NCBI GenBank assembly: GCA_964523795.1 | Contig: CAZGAO010000009.1 | Location: 25,929 to 89,928 of the forward strand | Direction of reading: 5' to 3' | Length of the DNA stretch: 64,000 nucleotides | Origin: SABY01 sp964523795 | GTDB lineage: Bacteria; Bacteroidota; Bacteroidia; Bacteroidales; 4484-276 | In this document: piece by piece, positions 35,415 through 44,666 of the stretch | How the letters are laid out: each line of letters starts with the position of its first letter | Position numbering within the stretch: position 1 is the first letter of the stretch | Notes under the pieces: generated by a model | Databases searched by the model: none | Seen by the model: only the letters and a program-made list of their open reading frames with translations | What the model was told of the DNA's origin: nothing | Program-made: the position numbers and the translations under genes

Positions 35415-36905
35415 ATGAATACACCAGAAAAAGATAAACGCGAGGATGAAGCCGGGAAAAAACAGCCGGAAAGAAATCAAAACAACGATAATCGCTCGAA
35501 TGAGGCCGGAGAGCGAAGGCCTGAGAAAAGTCGGAGCCGGAGCAAACCTGACGACGAAGGAAAGCTGGCACAGGTAAAACCCCAAAATACCGGGAATAGT
35601 AATGCCGATACCGGGAATCCTAAGCCCCAAAACACCGGGAATGTCGAGCCAGATCCAGGCAAGCCAAAACCTCAGAATAGACGGAGAAACCGACGACCCG
35701 CTAATAAGTCCCAAAAGCCTCAACCAAAACAGGAGCAGGGGAATAGCGGTAGCACTGATGAGCCTGGAACTCCTGCCCCTGCAAAAAAGCAAAATCAGGA
35801 AGCTCGCAGGAATGAAGCCGGAAAGGTTTCCCCCGAGCTAAAACAAAATAGCGACAAAGCCGAAAAAGACGGCCAAAAGCCTCTGCCTGCTAAAAATCAG
35901 AGCAGAGGGCGTGGGAGACGCAGGCCTGCTAAGCCCACATCCGAAACGGATATCAATAAAACCCGGAAAAATAGTAATCCTGATAAGTCTTCACCTGAGG
36001 CCAAGCCAAACCAGGACAGGCGAAACAGTAATACGCCAAAGCCTTCTTCCGAAAAAAATCAAAATCGGAACCAGCGAAATGTTGAGACCAAGCCCTCAAC
36101 GGATAAAAGACAATCGAACGATCGGCGGAATCAGCGACCTGGAAAACCACCGTCCCAACAAATGAAAGGCAGAAGCAGGCGCGATAATGAGCCAAGACAA
36201 GTGGGGCTGCCCGAGAAAAAAACGGCCAATATTAATCGTAACAAAAGAGCAGTGGTATTTGGAGCAAGCGGACTAACGGGCACAAGCCTGGTAAAACAAC
36301 TCCTCGACCATCCATTCTACCGCGAGGTGATAGCCGTTAATCGCAAGCCTTTAAAATTTGATAATCCGCACTACAAAGAGTTTATTTCCGACTTATCCGA
36401 TTTGGATAAACTGGATGTGTGGACAAAAACCGATGAGGTGTATTGCTGCCTGGGTACCACCATCAAAAAAGCAGGAAGTAAAGTCAACTTTACAAAGGTG
36501 GATTTGGATTTGCCCGTAAAAATAGGAGAGGCCTGCCAGAAAGCGAAGATTCCACACTTACTCATAGTATCCTCGATTGGAGCAAAGGCACAGACCGGGA
36601 ATTTCTATCTGCGCACCAAAGGCGAAATGGAAAGGGCGATAATAGCGATGGACATCGCTCAAAAAACCATGGTACGACCTTCGATGCTTTTGGGCGATCG
36701 CCAGGAATCACGACCCTCAGAATCTGTCGGCAAAATGGTGATGAAAATCCTTAAACCCTTGATGCTTGGCCCATTGAAAAAATATCGTGGAATTCAAGCG
36801 GGTACAGTGGCTCAGGCCATGATAATCATTGCCAACAGCACACCCACAGCAAGGGTGGTTTTCGAATCGGATGAGCTACAGGAAATTGTGGATGGCGAAT
36901 CCTAA
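35415..36905 (+). CDS. NAD(P)-binding oxidoreductase (HIM1-like) with long basic disordered N-terminal region
   Basis: A 496-residue protein. Residues 1-275 are low complexity, rich in Asn, Lys, Arg, Pro and Gln, with near-repeats such as NTGNSNADTGNPKPQ and NTGNVEPDPGKPKPQ and runs like KNQSRGRGRRRP. Residues about 280-496 are a Rossmann domain (RAVVFGASGLTGTSLVKQLL, VVSSIGA near the active site) of the short NAD(P)-binding/HIM1-like group. The N-terminal region looks like an RNA-binding or phase-separating tail. The combination is unusual and the substrate is unknown. It follows the DUF3127 gene by 18 bp. Confidence 0.82.
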   Translation: MNTPEKDKREDEAGKKQPERNQNNDNRSNEAGERRPEKSRSRSKPDDEGKLAQVKPQNTGNSNADTGNPKPQNTGNVEPDPGKPKPQNRRRNRRPANKSQKPQPKQEQGNSGSTDEPGTPAPAKKQNQEARRNEAGKVSPELKQNSDKAEKDGQKPLPAKNQSRGRGRRRPAKPTSETDINKTRKNSNPDKSSPEAKPNQDRRNSNTPKPSSEKNQNRNQRNVETKPSTDKRQSNDRRNQRPGKPPSQQMKGRSRRDNEPRQVGLPEKKTANINRNKRAVVFGASGLTGTSLVKQLLDHPFYREVIAVNRKPLKFDNPHYKEFISDLSDLDKLDVWTKTDEVYCCLGTTIKKAGSKVNFTKVDLDLPVKIGEACQKAKIPHLLIVSSIGAKAQTGNFYLRTKGEMERAIIAMDIAQKTMVRPSMLLGDRQESRPSESVGKMVMKILKPLMLGPLKKYRGIQAGTVAQAMIIIANSTPTARVVFESDELQEIVDGES

Positions 36906-36971
36906 AAAACCCTTTTTATCCAATCAAGAGATTTTTAATTATTAATAGAAATATCCAAAAAATACATCAAC

Positions 36972-37565
36972 ATGCCATATTTAGTTTTGGATTTGGAGAT
37001 GACCGGCCCCGAGCCTGATTACAACGAAATTATCCAGATTGGAGCCGAGATATTTAACGATGAGTGGGAAAAGAAGGGCGACTATCTTACGAATGTTTAT
37101 CCCGAAAACGAAGATGCTTATTCCGGCCACTCCGAGGCCATTCATGGTATAGCCCTCGACGAATTGGATGAGGCACCGATGATGCACGAGGTCTTGCCAG
37201 AGTTCGAGGCCTGGATACGCAAAAGCCTGTACTGGCCGCGCGATGAAAAATTGTGGAAGGTCATTATCTGCGGGCAAAGCGTAATTAACGACATCAATTT
37301 TTTGAGCTATGCCTACAAAAAGGAAAAACTGAAATGGCCTTTTTCCTTTCAACTACTGGATTTGCATACCATTTCCTATTATGGTTTTAAAATATTGCAA
37401 AACAACGGCCAGCCAGTTCCCAAGTCTTTAAGCCTCGACAGCGTGGCCAAATATTTTGGCTTTGCCCGCGAAGGCGACACGCACAATGCGCTGGAAGATG
37501 CCAGGCTTACGGCAAAGTGCATGAAAGCGTTTTTCGACCTTGGTCAAAATCTGCAAATTAAATAG
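36972..37565 (+). CDS. DEDDh-type 3'-5' exonuclease
   Basis: A 197-residue protein. Exo I is YLVLDLEMTG with Asp and Glu at residues 6 and 8, Exo II includes GQSVINDINFLSYAYK, and Exo III is THNALEDARLTAK (His and Asp). It belongs with RNase T, oligoribonuclease and DNA polymerase III epsilon-type exonucleases; the exact substrate cannot be told. Its stop lies just before the S4 gene. Confidence 0.85.
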   Translation: MPYLVLDLEMTGPEPDYNEIIQIGAEIFNDEWEKKGDYLTNVYPENEDAYSGHSEAIHGIALDELDEAPMMHEVLPEFEAWIRKSLYWPRDEKLWKVIICGQSVINDINFLSYAYKKEKLKWPFSFQLLDLHTISYYGFKILQNNGQPVPKSLSLDSVAKYFGFAREGDTHNALEDARLTAKCMKAFFDLGQNLQIK

Positions 37566-37573
37566 TGCCTGCC

Positions 37574-37957
37574 ATGACTGCTGGAGTTCGCGTTGATAAA
37601 TGGTTATGGGCCGTCAGAGCTTTTAAAACCCGAAGCATGGCCACCGATGCCTGCCGTTCGGGCAGGGTTACCATCGACGGACAAGCAGTGAAGCCCTCCC
37701 GCGAGGCAAAGATTGATGATGAGATAAAGTTTGTGGTAGGCTCGCACTTTACCCGCACTTTAAAAGTGATTCAGCTATTGAGCAATAGGGTAGGAGCCAG
37801 GCTGGTTGCCGATTATGCCGATGATATTACGCCACAGTCAGAGCACGACCGACTGAAAAGCTATAACGAAATGAATTGGGAGCGGCGCGACCGGGGTGTC
37901 GGCAGGCCAACTAAAAAAGAACGCCGCGATATCGAAAGATTGAAAGAATCGGATTAG
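37574..37957 (+). CDS. S4-domain RNA-binding protein (Hsp15-like)
   Basis: Starts at ATG (a GTG three codons earlier is also possible); 127 residues. The S4 domain begins VRVDKWLWAVRAFKTRSMA and continues ACRSGRVTIDG, as in Hsp15. A basic C-terminal tail (RRDRGVGRPTKKERRDIERL) follows. Hsp15 rescues stalled 50S subunits carrying nascent peptidyl-tRNA. Overlaps or nearly abuts the exonuclease gene. Confidence 0.87.
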   Translation: MTAGVRVDKWLWAVRAFKTRSMATDACRSGRVTIDGQAVKPSREAKIDDEIKFVVGSHFTRTLKVIQLLSNRVGARLVADYADDITPQSEHDRLKSYNEMNWERRDRGVGRPTKKERRDIERLKESD

Positions 37958-38019
37958 CATGGCTTTGGTCAACTGATGAATGCTTCTTGTACTTTTTGTA
38001 TCATTAATACTTTTGAAAA

Positions 38020-38835
38020 ATGAATTTTAAACCCGCCCAACGTATGAGTAAGGCCTTCCGCAGTTTGATATTCCTCTTGCTAATTTCCGTTTTATTCACC
38101 GCTTGCGTTGAGGAGAAAAAGCCCTTCACCCTTGCTGTTTCTTACCTTTCGGGCAATCCCGAAGAAAGCAATTACATCCAATGGCTTAAACAGGTGGAAC
38201 CGGATTTGAATTATGTGGTGATGAACAGCTTACCCCTGGATTCAGTGGCTCATATTTTCGATGATTGTTCGGGCTTGCTGCTTACCGGCGGAGAGGATGT
38301 ATTTCCCGGAAGGTATGGCCAGGCCGAAGATACGGTGAAATGCGGTACGATTAATTATTACCGGGATTCGCTCGAGTTTTTGCTCATCGATCGGGCTATG
38401 CATCGGCAAACCCCTATTTTGGGTGTGTGTCGCGGGCAGCAGATATTAAATGTGGCTTTGGGTGGCTCGCTCATCGTGGACATTCCCTCCGAGGTACATT
38501 CGCTGGTGCCGCATCGCTGCGATGACTGGCAAAACTGCTTTCATCAGGTAAAAGTTTTAGATAATAATTTGTTATCTCAGATTTCGGGAGTGGGAGCAGG
38601 GCTGGTAACCACCAATCATCATCAGGCCGTTAAGCGGCTGGGCGAGCCATTCAGAGTGCTGGCCGTAGCCAACGATGGCATTATCGAATCCATCGGCTGG
38701 AAAGAACCGCAGGATAAACCCTGGCTCCTGGCCGTGCAGTGGCATCCCGAGCGCATGGATTCCACCAACCAACTTTCTCGTCCCCTGGCCGAACGCCTGC
38801 TTGAGGAGGCGCATCTTTATCATCAAAATAATTAA
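38020..38835 (+). CDS. Class I amidotransferase (peptidase C26) lipoprotein
   Basis: A 271-residue protein. A hydrophobic leader ends LFTACVEE, giving a probable lipidated Cys. The enzymatic part is a class I glutamine amidotransferase of the gamma-glutamyl-GABA hydrolase type: LLTGGEDVFP, LGVCRGQQILNVALGGS (nucleophile Cys) and AVQWHPERM (His, Glu). It probably hydrolyses gamma-glutamyl amides at the membrane. A start at the second Met (38044, MSKAFRSL) is as likely as the first. Confidence 0.82.
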   Translation: MNFKPAQRMSKAFRSLIFLLLISVLFTACVEEKKPFTLAVSYLSGNPEESNYIQWLKQVEPDLNYVVMNSLPLDSVAHIFDDCSGLLLTGGEDVFPGRYGQAEDTVKCGTINYYRDSLEFLLIDRAMHRQTPILGVCRGQQILNVALGGSLIVDIPSEVHSLVPHRCDDWQNCFHQVKVLDNNLLSQISGVGAGLVTTNHHQAVKRLGEPFRVLAVANDGIIESIGWKEPQDKPWLLAVQWHPERMDSTNQLSRPLAERLLEEAHLYHQNN

Positions 38836-38858
38836 TAAACCGATAAACTGAAATAATT

Positions 38859-39824
38859 ATGATAGTAGTAACTGGTGCTGCAGGATTTATAGGAAGTGTC
38901 CTTGTTGGGAAGCTCAACAAAGAGGGACAGAATGATTTAGTGCTTGTGGATGATTTCTCGAATGAGGCAAAAAACCGTAACCTCGAAAATAAAATCTATA
39001 AGGCAAAAGTTGACCGCGAGCATTTTTTCGAGTGGCTGGATGAAAATCACAGTCGTGTGGATTTTATCTTTCACATTGGCGCACGCACTGATACTGCCGA
39101 ATTTGATAAAGCGATTTTTGATAAACTCAATCTTAACTATACCAAAACGATGTGGGAGCGATGTACTCGCTATTCCATTCCGCTGATATACGCCAGCTCG
39201 GCGGCTACTTACGGCCTGGGCGAATTGGGCTACGACGACCGCCACGATATTGTACCCAACCTCAAGCCCTTAAATGCTTACGGCGAATCGAAAAATGACC
39301 TGGATAAATGGGTTTTGAAACAAGCTTCTGAACCGCCTTTCTGGGCTGGCTTCAAATTTTTTAATGTGTATGGACCCAACGAGTTTCATAAGTCGCGGAT
39401 GGCTTCGGTTATTTTTCATGCCTTCCATCAGATAGGAGAAACCGGGAAAATGAAACTCTTCCGCTCTCATCGTCCTGACTTTGAAGACGGGCAGCAACTG
39501 CGCGATTTTATATATGTAATAGATGTGGTGGAGGTATTGATGTATTTTATTAAAAATCCCTGGCAATCCGGCCTTTATAACCTGGGCACCGGAAAGGCAC
39601 GCAGCTTTTTGGACTTAACCCTGGCCACCTTTGCCGCGATGGGAAAAGAGCCGGTGATCGAGTTTATTGATACCCCGCTCGATATTCGCGACAAGTACCA
39701 GTATTTTACCGAAGCCAATATGCAAAAAGTGCTCAATGCTGGTTATCGAAAAGTTTTCACTCCGCTCGAAATGGGCGTTCGCGATTATGTAAAAAACTAT
39801 CTTATCCCCGGGAAGTATTATTAA
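38859..39824 (+). CDS. hldD: ADP-L-glycero-D-manno-heptose 6-epimerase
   Basis: A 321-residue short-chain epimerase. It has GAAGFIGS at residues 6-13 for NADP, SSAATYG (catalytic Ser), YGESK (Tyr/Lys pair) and the family segment FNVYGPNEFHKSRMASV. It makes the heptose precursor of lipopolysaccharide inner core. A 5'-truncated, about 94%-identical copy of the last 440 bp lies at 47.1 kb. Confidence 0.92.
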   Translation: MIVVTGAAGFIGSVLVGKLNKEGQNDLVLVDDFSNEAKNRNLENKIYKAKVDREHFFEWLDENHSRVDFIFHIGARTDTAEFDKAIFDKLNLNYTKTMWERCTRYSIPLIYASSAATYGLGELGYDDRHDIVPNLKPLNAYGESKNDLDKWVLKQASEPPFWAGFKFFNVYGPNEFHKSRMASVIFHAFHQIGETGKMKLFRSHRPDFEDGQQLRDFIYVIDVVEVLMYFIKNPWQSGLYNLGTGKARSFLDLTLATFAAMGKEPVIEFIDTPLDIRDKYQYFTEANMQKVLNAGYRKVFTPLEMGVRDYVKNYLIPGKYY

Positions 39825-39998
39825 ACAATGGTAGTAATAATATTTTGGGGCTTTACACCATTTGCGACTACGGATGATATTTGGTTTCTACAAATGCCGA
39901 TTGTATATCGAGCGTGCTCGCTCTTTGGGCAGTAAATTACGGTGTTCTGCAATTGCAATTCTGACCGATGGTTGGCTTATCTTTTGCCTGGTTTTTCA

Positions 39999-40040
39999 AG
40001 TGAGGACATTAAAGTCGTAAACGACTTTAACTTCCTCATC
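39999..40040. repeat. Imperfect palindrome TTAAAGTCGT/ACGACTTTAA
   Basis: TTAAAGTCGT and ACGACTTTAA are separated by AA, inside a longer imperfect inverted repeat. The core is the same as in the 64-bp perfect palindrome at 46.8 kb, so both belong to one repeat family. It lies in the 261-bp spacer between the convergent hldD and DUF1579-like genes and may act as a terminator. Confidence 0.65.
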
Positions 40041-40085
40041 ATTAAAAAAATGCACTGCCTCTATTGTGATAATTACGGAGAAGTG

Positions 40086-40535
40086 CTACAGCTTCGGTTT
40101 TCGTGTATATGAAAATCGTTGGTTCATATTCCAGCTTTCGCCGCCATCCTGCAAATGATACATTTCTTTTATAAAATGATCATCATTGGGCGTTATCATT
40201 TTAATTTGGACATTTGATTTTCCTGCTTTGCTCAAATCCAAATTCTCCATCAGCAAGGTGTCGTTGTTAAAAATGCCCGTAAAAATATCCATTTTCGAAT
40301 CAAAAGAATTAAAGCTTGTCATCTGATATTTTTCGATATCCGAATTATAAACCCAGTTTTGTATAAGCCCGATGGGAAAATAATTGTTGTAAGTTATGTT
40401 TTCTTCGAGCAGGTTTTTAACCTCCGCCCGGACAATTGTCGAAAAGCTGGAGTCGCTTAATTGCATTTGCCCCGATCGGTCAGGGTTTTCTATTGCCACC
40501 AGCCATTTCCCTGTCATAAAACTAAGTTTTTCCAT
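40086..40535 (-). CDS. DUF1579-like small protein
   Basis: A 149-residue protein. It begins MEKLSFMTGKWLVAI, the start pattern of DUF1579/YybH-like barrels (LxFLxGxW), and the rest has the alternating strands expected for that fold. Function is unknown; no signal peptide. It is the last of three co-directional genes, 10 bp after the LolA-like gene. Confidence 0.65.
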   Translation of the reverse strand: MEKLSFMTGKWLVAIENPDRSGQMQLSDSSFSTIVRAEVKNLLEENITYNNYFPIGLIQNWVYNSDIEKYQMTSFNSFDSKMDIFTGIFNNDTLLMENLDLSKAGKSNVQIKMITPNDDHFIKEMYHLQDGGESWNMNQRFSYTRKPKL

Positions 40536-40544
40536 CTGCGGGCT

Positions 40545-41264
40545 TTATGGGAAATTAAAAATCGCAGCACCAAATTCCGGGTTTATCTCCACCTCCTTTA
40601 TCTCGACTACCCGATTGCGGATACTAAAGACGCGCTCGGTATAAAAAGGCAAAACGATATTTTCTACTTCTCTAAAATCGCTATAAAAAACCTGCTGAGT
40701 TGTTGGTTCTGCAAAATCGGCCCAGCGCGAAGTGGACATCACCTCGAGGTAAGTCGCGGTGTCGAGATACCAGGTTTCGCGGTAGCTACTCTCGCGGGTC
40801 AGTTCTAATTTATAGGTATCTACTCCTTCGGTCTTTTCGATGCCCTCGTAACTGAGGGTGTAGCCTTTTTGTTGATAATCGAAAAAGGGGGTACAAAATT
40901 CAGCCTTTTGTTGTATCACGTACTTTTCAGCCTCATTTGCTACATGCGGGAAACCGAGTTCAAACCATGGGTCGTCCACCCAGTAGGTCGCACCGTTGCA
41001 GCCTTCGATAACGCGATACTGTCCCTTGTGATGGTTGCTATAAAACTTTCCATCGCGCGCCTTATATTCGGTGTAGGGTTTTACTTCGCTAAATGCGGTG
41101 AAATCCCCTGATATTTTTAGCGATTGTATCCTGCCCCAGTTTTCTGTTCCACCATGAGCTTCGATGTGTTTTTTAACTATCGCATCAGCCGTTTGCCCAA
41201 AACAAAATCCACCAAACAAAATCAATATTGCTATTATCAAAACCCCTTGCTTCATTTTTTTCAT
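40545..41264 (-). CDS. Periplasmic LolA-like / outer membrane lipoprotein-sorting-type protein
   Basis: A 239-residue protein with a signal peptide ending CFGQ (about residue 24). It begins ADAIVKKHIEAHGG, then strands such as YKLELTRESSYRETWYLDTATYL, the pattern of the LolA/LolB-like half-barrel family often annotated as outer membrane lipoprotein-sorting protein. Such proteins bind acyl chains or lipids in the periplasm. It lies 11 bp after the PQQ propeller gene. Confidence 0.75.
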   Translation of the reverse strand: MKKMKQGVLIIAILILFGGFCFGQTADAIVKKHIEAHGGTENWGRIQSLKISGDFTAFSEVKPYTEYKARDGKFYSNHHKGQYRVIEGCNGATYWVDDPWFELGFPHVANEAEKYVIQQKAEFCTPFFDYQQKGYTLSYEGIEKTEGVDTYKLELTRESSYRETWYLDTATYLEVMSTSRWADFAEPTTQQVFYSDFREVENIVLPFYTERVFSIRNRVVEIKEVEINPEFGAAIFNFP

Positions 41265-41275
41265 AAGTCGATTAT

Positions 41276-42520
41276 TTAAAATTTATAACAAGCCACTTTG
41301 GATAAATTGCGTACAAAGAGTTTTCCATCCGAGTATGAGGGTGCAGTCCAGGCTTTTCCGGTGAGTGTTTGAAATGAAGCCACTTCCTGATAGGATTCAG
41401 GCGTGGCTTCTGTAACTATAATTTTGCCCTGGTCGGATAGAGCCACCAGTTTGTCGCCGACAATTATCAAGCTGCCCTTGCCAAAGCCTCGTTTTCCCCA
41501 GGTCATTTCGCCGCTCTCCACGGATACACATTGTAGCTTCGCCTTCGAAAATCCATACAGATAGCCCTGGTAGTAGCACGAAGAGCTCCAGTTATTTTGC
41601 ATGGTTGGACTCTTCAAAACTTCGGTGGCAATAGTATCGTTTACCTCAAGCACAAAGCTGCCGGTATTGCTAACCGAGGATACAAAAATACGGTTTGGCG
41701 CGATAAACACAGGCATAGCCATGGGTCCGCGCAAGGGCATCCGGTATTGCCAAAGCAAAGCACCTGTGGGATTGAGGGCGTACAACATCGTGTCGTTGGC
41801 AAAAATAATTTGCTTCTGATTATTAATATCTGCCACCATTGGCGAATTGTAGGAGGCCATGCCTGTGCCAGTACTCCAAACTATCTTTCCGGTTTTTTTG
41901 TCGAAGGCCGTAAAAGCCTGCTTCTCTCCACCGCCGGTTTCCAGTATCACCACATCGGCTATTAAAAGCGGCGAAGTGCTGAAACCCCACCGCAGGATGG
42001 CCGTTCCAAATTCCTCAGGCAGATTAACCTTCCAAAGTTCGGAGCCATCATCTTTGTCGATAGCCACAAATTGGCCATAGCCACTCAGGCAATATACCGC
42101 CTCATCATCGATGGCGGGCGTTGAGCGCGGGCCATGACCCCAGCCATCCACTTCTACCCACATCGAATCCACGCGGGTCTTCCACAACTCTTCACCATTA
42201 CCAATTTCAAGCGCAGCGAGATATGTATAATTGGCGTGGAGGGTGTCAGCATAAAAAACATAAGCCTTGTTATCTGAAAGCACTACTTCCGAAAAACCAC
42301 TTCCAATATCCTTGCTCCAGACAGGCTCAGCAACCGAAGTGGGAATTATTTCCGGGAAATTTGCCTGGTTTACTACGCCGTTTCGGGAGGATCCTCGAAA
42401 CTGATTCCACTCGTTCTGAGCCTGGATTTGAGTTAAGACCATGATGCTAATCATCATTATCGATAAAGCCTTAAAAGTAGCCAGGCCATTTTTTCTAAAT
42501 TGAAATTGATAAAGTAACAT
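41276..42520 (-). CDS. PQQ-like beta-propeller protein
   Basis: About 414 residues from the ATG (a TTG three codons upstream is possible). A hydrophobic leader ends TQIQAQ. The body consists of PQQ-type blades (WNQFRGSSRNGVV, AYVFYADTLHANYTYLAALEIGNGEELWKTRV, VAIDKDDGSELWKVN split over the sequence). This is the fold of BamB and of quinoprotein dehydrogenases. No PQQ active-site set is evident, so a scaffolding role is more likely. It is the first gene of a three-gene set. Confidence 0.78.
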   Translation of the reverse strand: MLLYQFQFRKNGLATFKALSIMMISIMVLTQIQAQNEWNQFRGSSRNGVVNQANFPEIIPTSVAEPVWSKDIGSGFSEVVLSDNKAYVFYADTLHANYTYLAALEIGNGEELWKTRVDSMWVEVDGWGHGPRSTPAIDDEAVYCLSGYGQFVAIDKDDGSELWKVNLPEEFGTAILRWGFSTSPLLIADVVILETGGGEKQAFTAFDKKTGKIVWSTGTGMASYNSPMVADINNQKQIIFANDTMLYALNPTGALLWQYRMPLRGPMAMPVFIAPNRIFVSSVSNTGSFVLEVNDTIATEVLKSPTMQNNWSSSCYYQGYLYGFSKAKLQCVSVESGEMTWGKRGFGKGSLIIVGDKLVALSDQGKIIVTEATPESYQEVASFQTLTGKAWTAPSYSDGKLFVRNLSKVACYKF

Positions 42521-42610
42521 TTGTGACAATTGATTTTTAAAATATTGAATACCGAATACTGAACATCGAATTTTGAAGTGTAAGAACTAATCATCGGATG
42601 ACTTCTCCAT

Positions 42611-44035
42611 TTACTCCACATATCCCAACTTGAGCATATTCGACTTACCGGGTTCGTTGATGGGCATATTGGAGATGTGTACCAGCAAGTCGCCGGGCTG
42701 CACCAGGCCTTTCTGTTTTAGCTCCTGCTTCAGGTCGCTAATGGTTTGGTCGGTATTAATATAGCGGTCGAAAAATACCGGTTTTACGCCCCACACAATA
42801 TTTAACCTGCGCAAAATATCCTGGGTATTGGCAAAGCCAAAAATAACGGCATTGGGGCGGTGCGAGGCTATCTTGGCTGTGGAATAACCCGAGGAGGCCA
42901 CCGACACAATAGCTTTTGCTCCTGCCTCGCGGGCCACGTTGCAGCCGCTGTAAATGATAGAATCAGAAATAAAACGGGGATTGTTTTTTACGGTCGGGAT
43001 GTGGTGTCGGTGATAGATACCCTCGTAAAGTTCCACCTCGGAGATAATTTTTTGCATGGTCTCCACGGTTTCGGTTGGAAATTTCCCCACCGAGGTTTCG
43101 CCGCTCAGCATCAGGGCATCGGCACCGTCCATCACCGAGTTTGCCACATCGTTTACCTCGGCGCGGGTGGGGCGGGTGCTGTTGATCATGCCTTCCATCA
43201 TTTGGGTGGCGATTATGACCGGGCGAGCCTGGCTGAGGCATTTTTTAACAATCATTTTTTGTATCATCGGCACATTCTGCAGGGGTACTTCTACGCCCAA
43301 ATCGCCGCGTGCCACCATGATGCCATCGGCAGCCATAACAATCGAATCGATGTTTTTTACGCCTTCGGGTTTCTCAATTTTTGCAATCACAGGCAGAATG
43401 CGATTGGGACTTAGGGTTTTCATCAGCGATTTCAAACCTTCGATGTCGGCAGCCAGCCGCACAAACGAAAGCGCAATCCAATCTACTTTGTGGTCGAGGA
43501 TAAACTTCACATCCTGCTTATCTTTTTCGGTAAGCGAGGGCAGCGACACTTTGGTGTCGGGCAGGTTTACGCCCTTGCGCGACATTAGCAGGCCGCCATC
43601 CAGCACGCGGGCTTCCACCTCGCTTTTGCCATCGGTCTTGCTTATGCGCAGACTGATCTTGCCATCATCGAGCAAAATATTTTCGCCAACGTGCACATCG
43701 CGGGCAAAATCCTTGTAGTTGACAAAAATCTTTTCACCACCGCTTTCGTGTTCATCGTTAGTGAAATAAATGGTTTGGCCTTCGCTCAGGGGGATGCCTT
43801 CGGGAGCCACTTCGCCAACCCGGATTTTTGGCCCCTGCAAATCAGCCAGAATCGCCACATGCGTTTCCAGCTTTGCGTTCAGGTCGTGAATGTCGTGAAT
43901 GATCCGGGAAAAAACCTTGTAATCGACATGCGAAAAATTTAATCGAAAAACGTCCACGCCGGCATAAATCAGTTTTTTGAGCATGGCAGGCGAGGAGCTG
44001 GCAGGCCCTAAGGTGGCTATAATTTTTGTTTTCAT
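42611..44035 (-). CDS. pyk: Pyruvate kinase
   Basis: A 474-residue protein. It has the N-terminal ATLGPASSSPAML and VFRLNFSH, the catalytic IAKIEKPEGVKNID with MVARGDLGVE, and TRAEVNDVANSVMDGADALMLSGE in the C-terminal barrel. It makes ATP and pyruvate from phosphoenolpyruvate. The IPExxxVDY gene lies just upstream on the same strand, the usual neighbour in Bacteroidota. Confidence 0.96.
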   Translation of the reverse strand: MKTKIIATLGPASSSPAMLKKLIYAGVDVFRLNFSHVDYKVFSRIIHDIHDLNAKLETHVAILADLQGPKIRVGEVAPEGIPLSEGQTIYFTNDEHESGGEKIFVNYKDFARDVHVGENILLDDGKISLRISKTDGKSEVEARVLDGGLLMSRKGVNLPDTKVSLPSLTEKDKQDVKFILDHKVDWIALSFVRLAADIEGLKSLMKTLSPNRILPVIAKIEKPEGVKNIDSIVMAADGIMVARGDLGVEVPLQNVPMIQKMIVKKCLSQARPVIIATQMMEGMINSTRPTRAEVNDVANSVMDGADALMLSGETSVGKFPTETVETMQKIISEVELYEGIYHRHHIPTVKNNPRFISDSIIYSGCNVAREAGAKAIVSVASSGYSTAKIASHRPNAVIFGFANTQDILRRLNIVWGVKPVFFDRYINTDQTISDLKQELKQKGLVQPGDLLVHISNMPINEPGKSNMLKLGYVE

Positions 44036-44107
44036 AATTCTTACTTTAATTCATCAAATATTTTTGTCAGGATTATTTTTTTAATTTTTGAAAATGTAAA
44101 TATGATT

Positions 44108-44641
44108 TTACTGACTATAAAGTTTCCGCACGGCTTTTTGCTGCGTGGGTTTTAGTTTTATTCTACTTTCCTCATAAGCCTTGTTCATGTCCAGCTTGTG
44201 ATATTCCAAATCGGTAATCAAATTGTTGATAAACTTTAGGGTCTTTGCCTCTTTGCCTTTAGGGTTTTCCTGAAGCACAATTTGGTTTACATCAAAAATA
44301 TCTGCAATCTGGCTAATTGACTTTTGAATTTCGGTCAGTCTGATGGCGGATAACTGCCCCCGGATGAGCAACAAAAACAGATTCATCATTTGTTTTTGAC
44401 CGCTGATGTCTTGTATTAAATGATATTCGGTTTGTTCTTCATCCAAAGAAAAAAACAAAGAAAAAGGACTTGCTCCCGTTTCATTAAGATAAACCGGAAT
44501 ATCTTTCTGGCGGGTAAGGTTCAGATTAAGTTGCGCGTTGAGATGAAAAGCAAGGGTATAGTCAACCAGGGTTGTTGAAATACCAAAAATAGTAAAATCG
44601 TGGTGCTGGCAATGCTGCGAGCTTAACTTCTGCTTTTTCAT
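44108..44641 (-). CDS. IPExxxVDY family protein
   Basis: About 177 residues from the ATG. The N-terminal GISTTLVDYTLAFHLNAQLN agrees with this Bacteroidota family, and the position directly before pyruvate kinase is the typical one. Function is not established. The family's namesake motif is not clearly present here. Confidence 0.65.
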   Translation of the reverse strand: MKKQKLSSQHCQHHDFTIFGISTTLVDYTLAFHLNAQLNLNLTRQKDIPVYLNETGASPFSLFFSLDEEQTEYHLIQDISGQKQMMNLFLLLIRGQLSAIRLTEIQKSISQIADIFDVNQIVLQENPKGKEAKTLKFINNLITDLEYHKLDMNKAYEESRIKLKPTQQKAVRKLYSQ

Positions 44642-44666
44642 CAGGGGCAAAATTAAGGCTTTATAA

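Noticed and set aside
35199..35792. 197-codon hydrophobic minus-strand frame
   Set aside because: It is the antisense of the Lys/Asn/Pro-rich head; the apparent membrane-like sequence is a by-product of that composition.
42860..43718. Plus-strand frames of 184 and 220 codons inside the pyruvate kinase gene
   Set aside because: They are antisense shadows of pyk.
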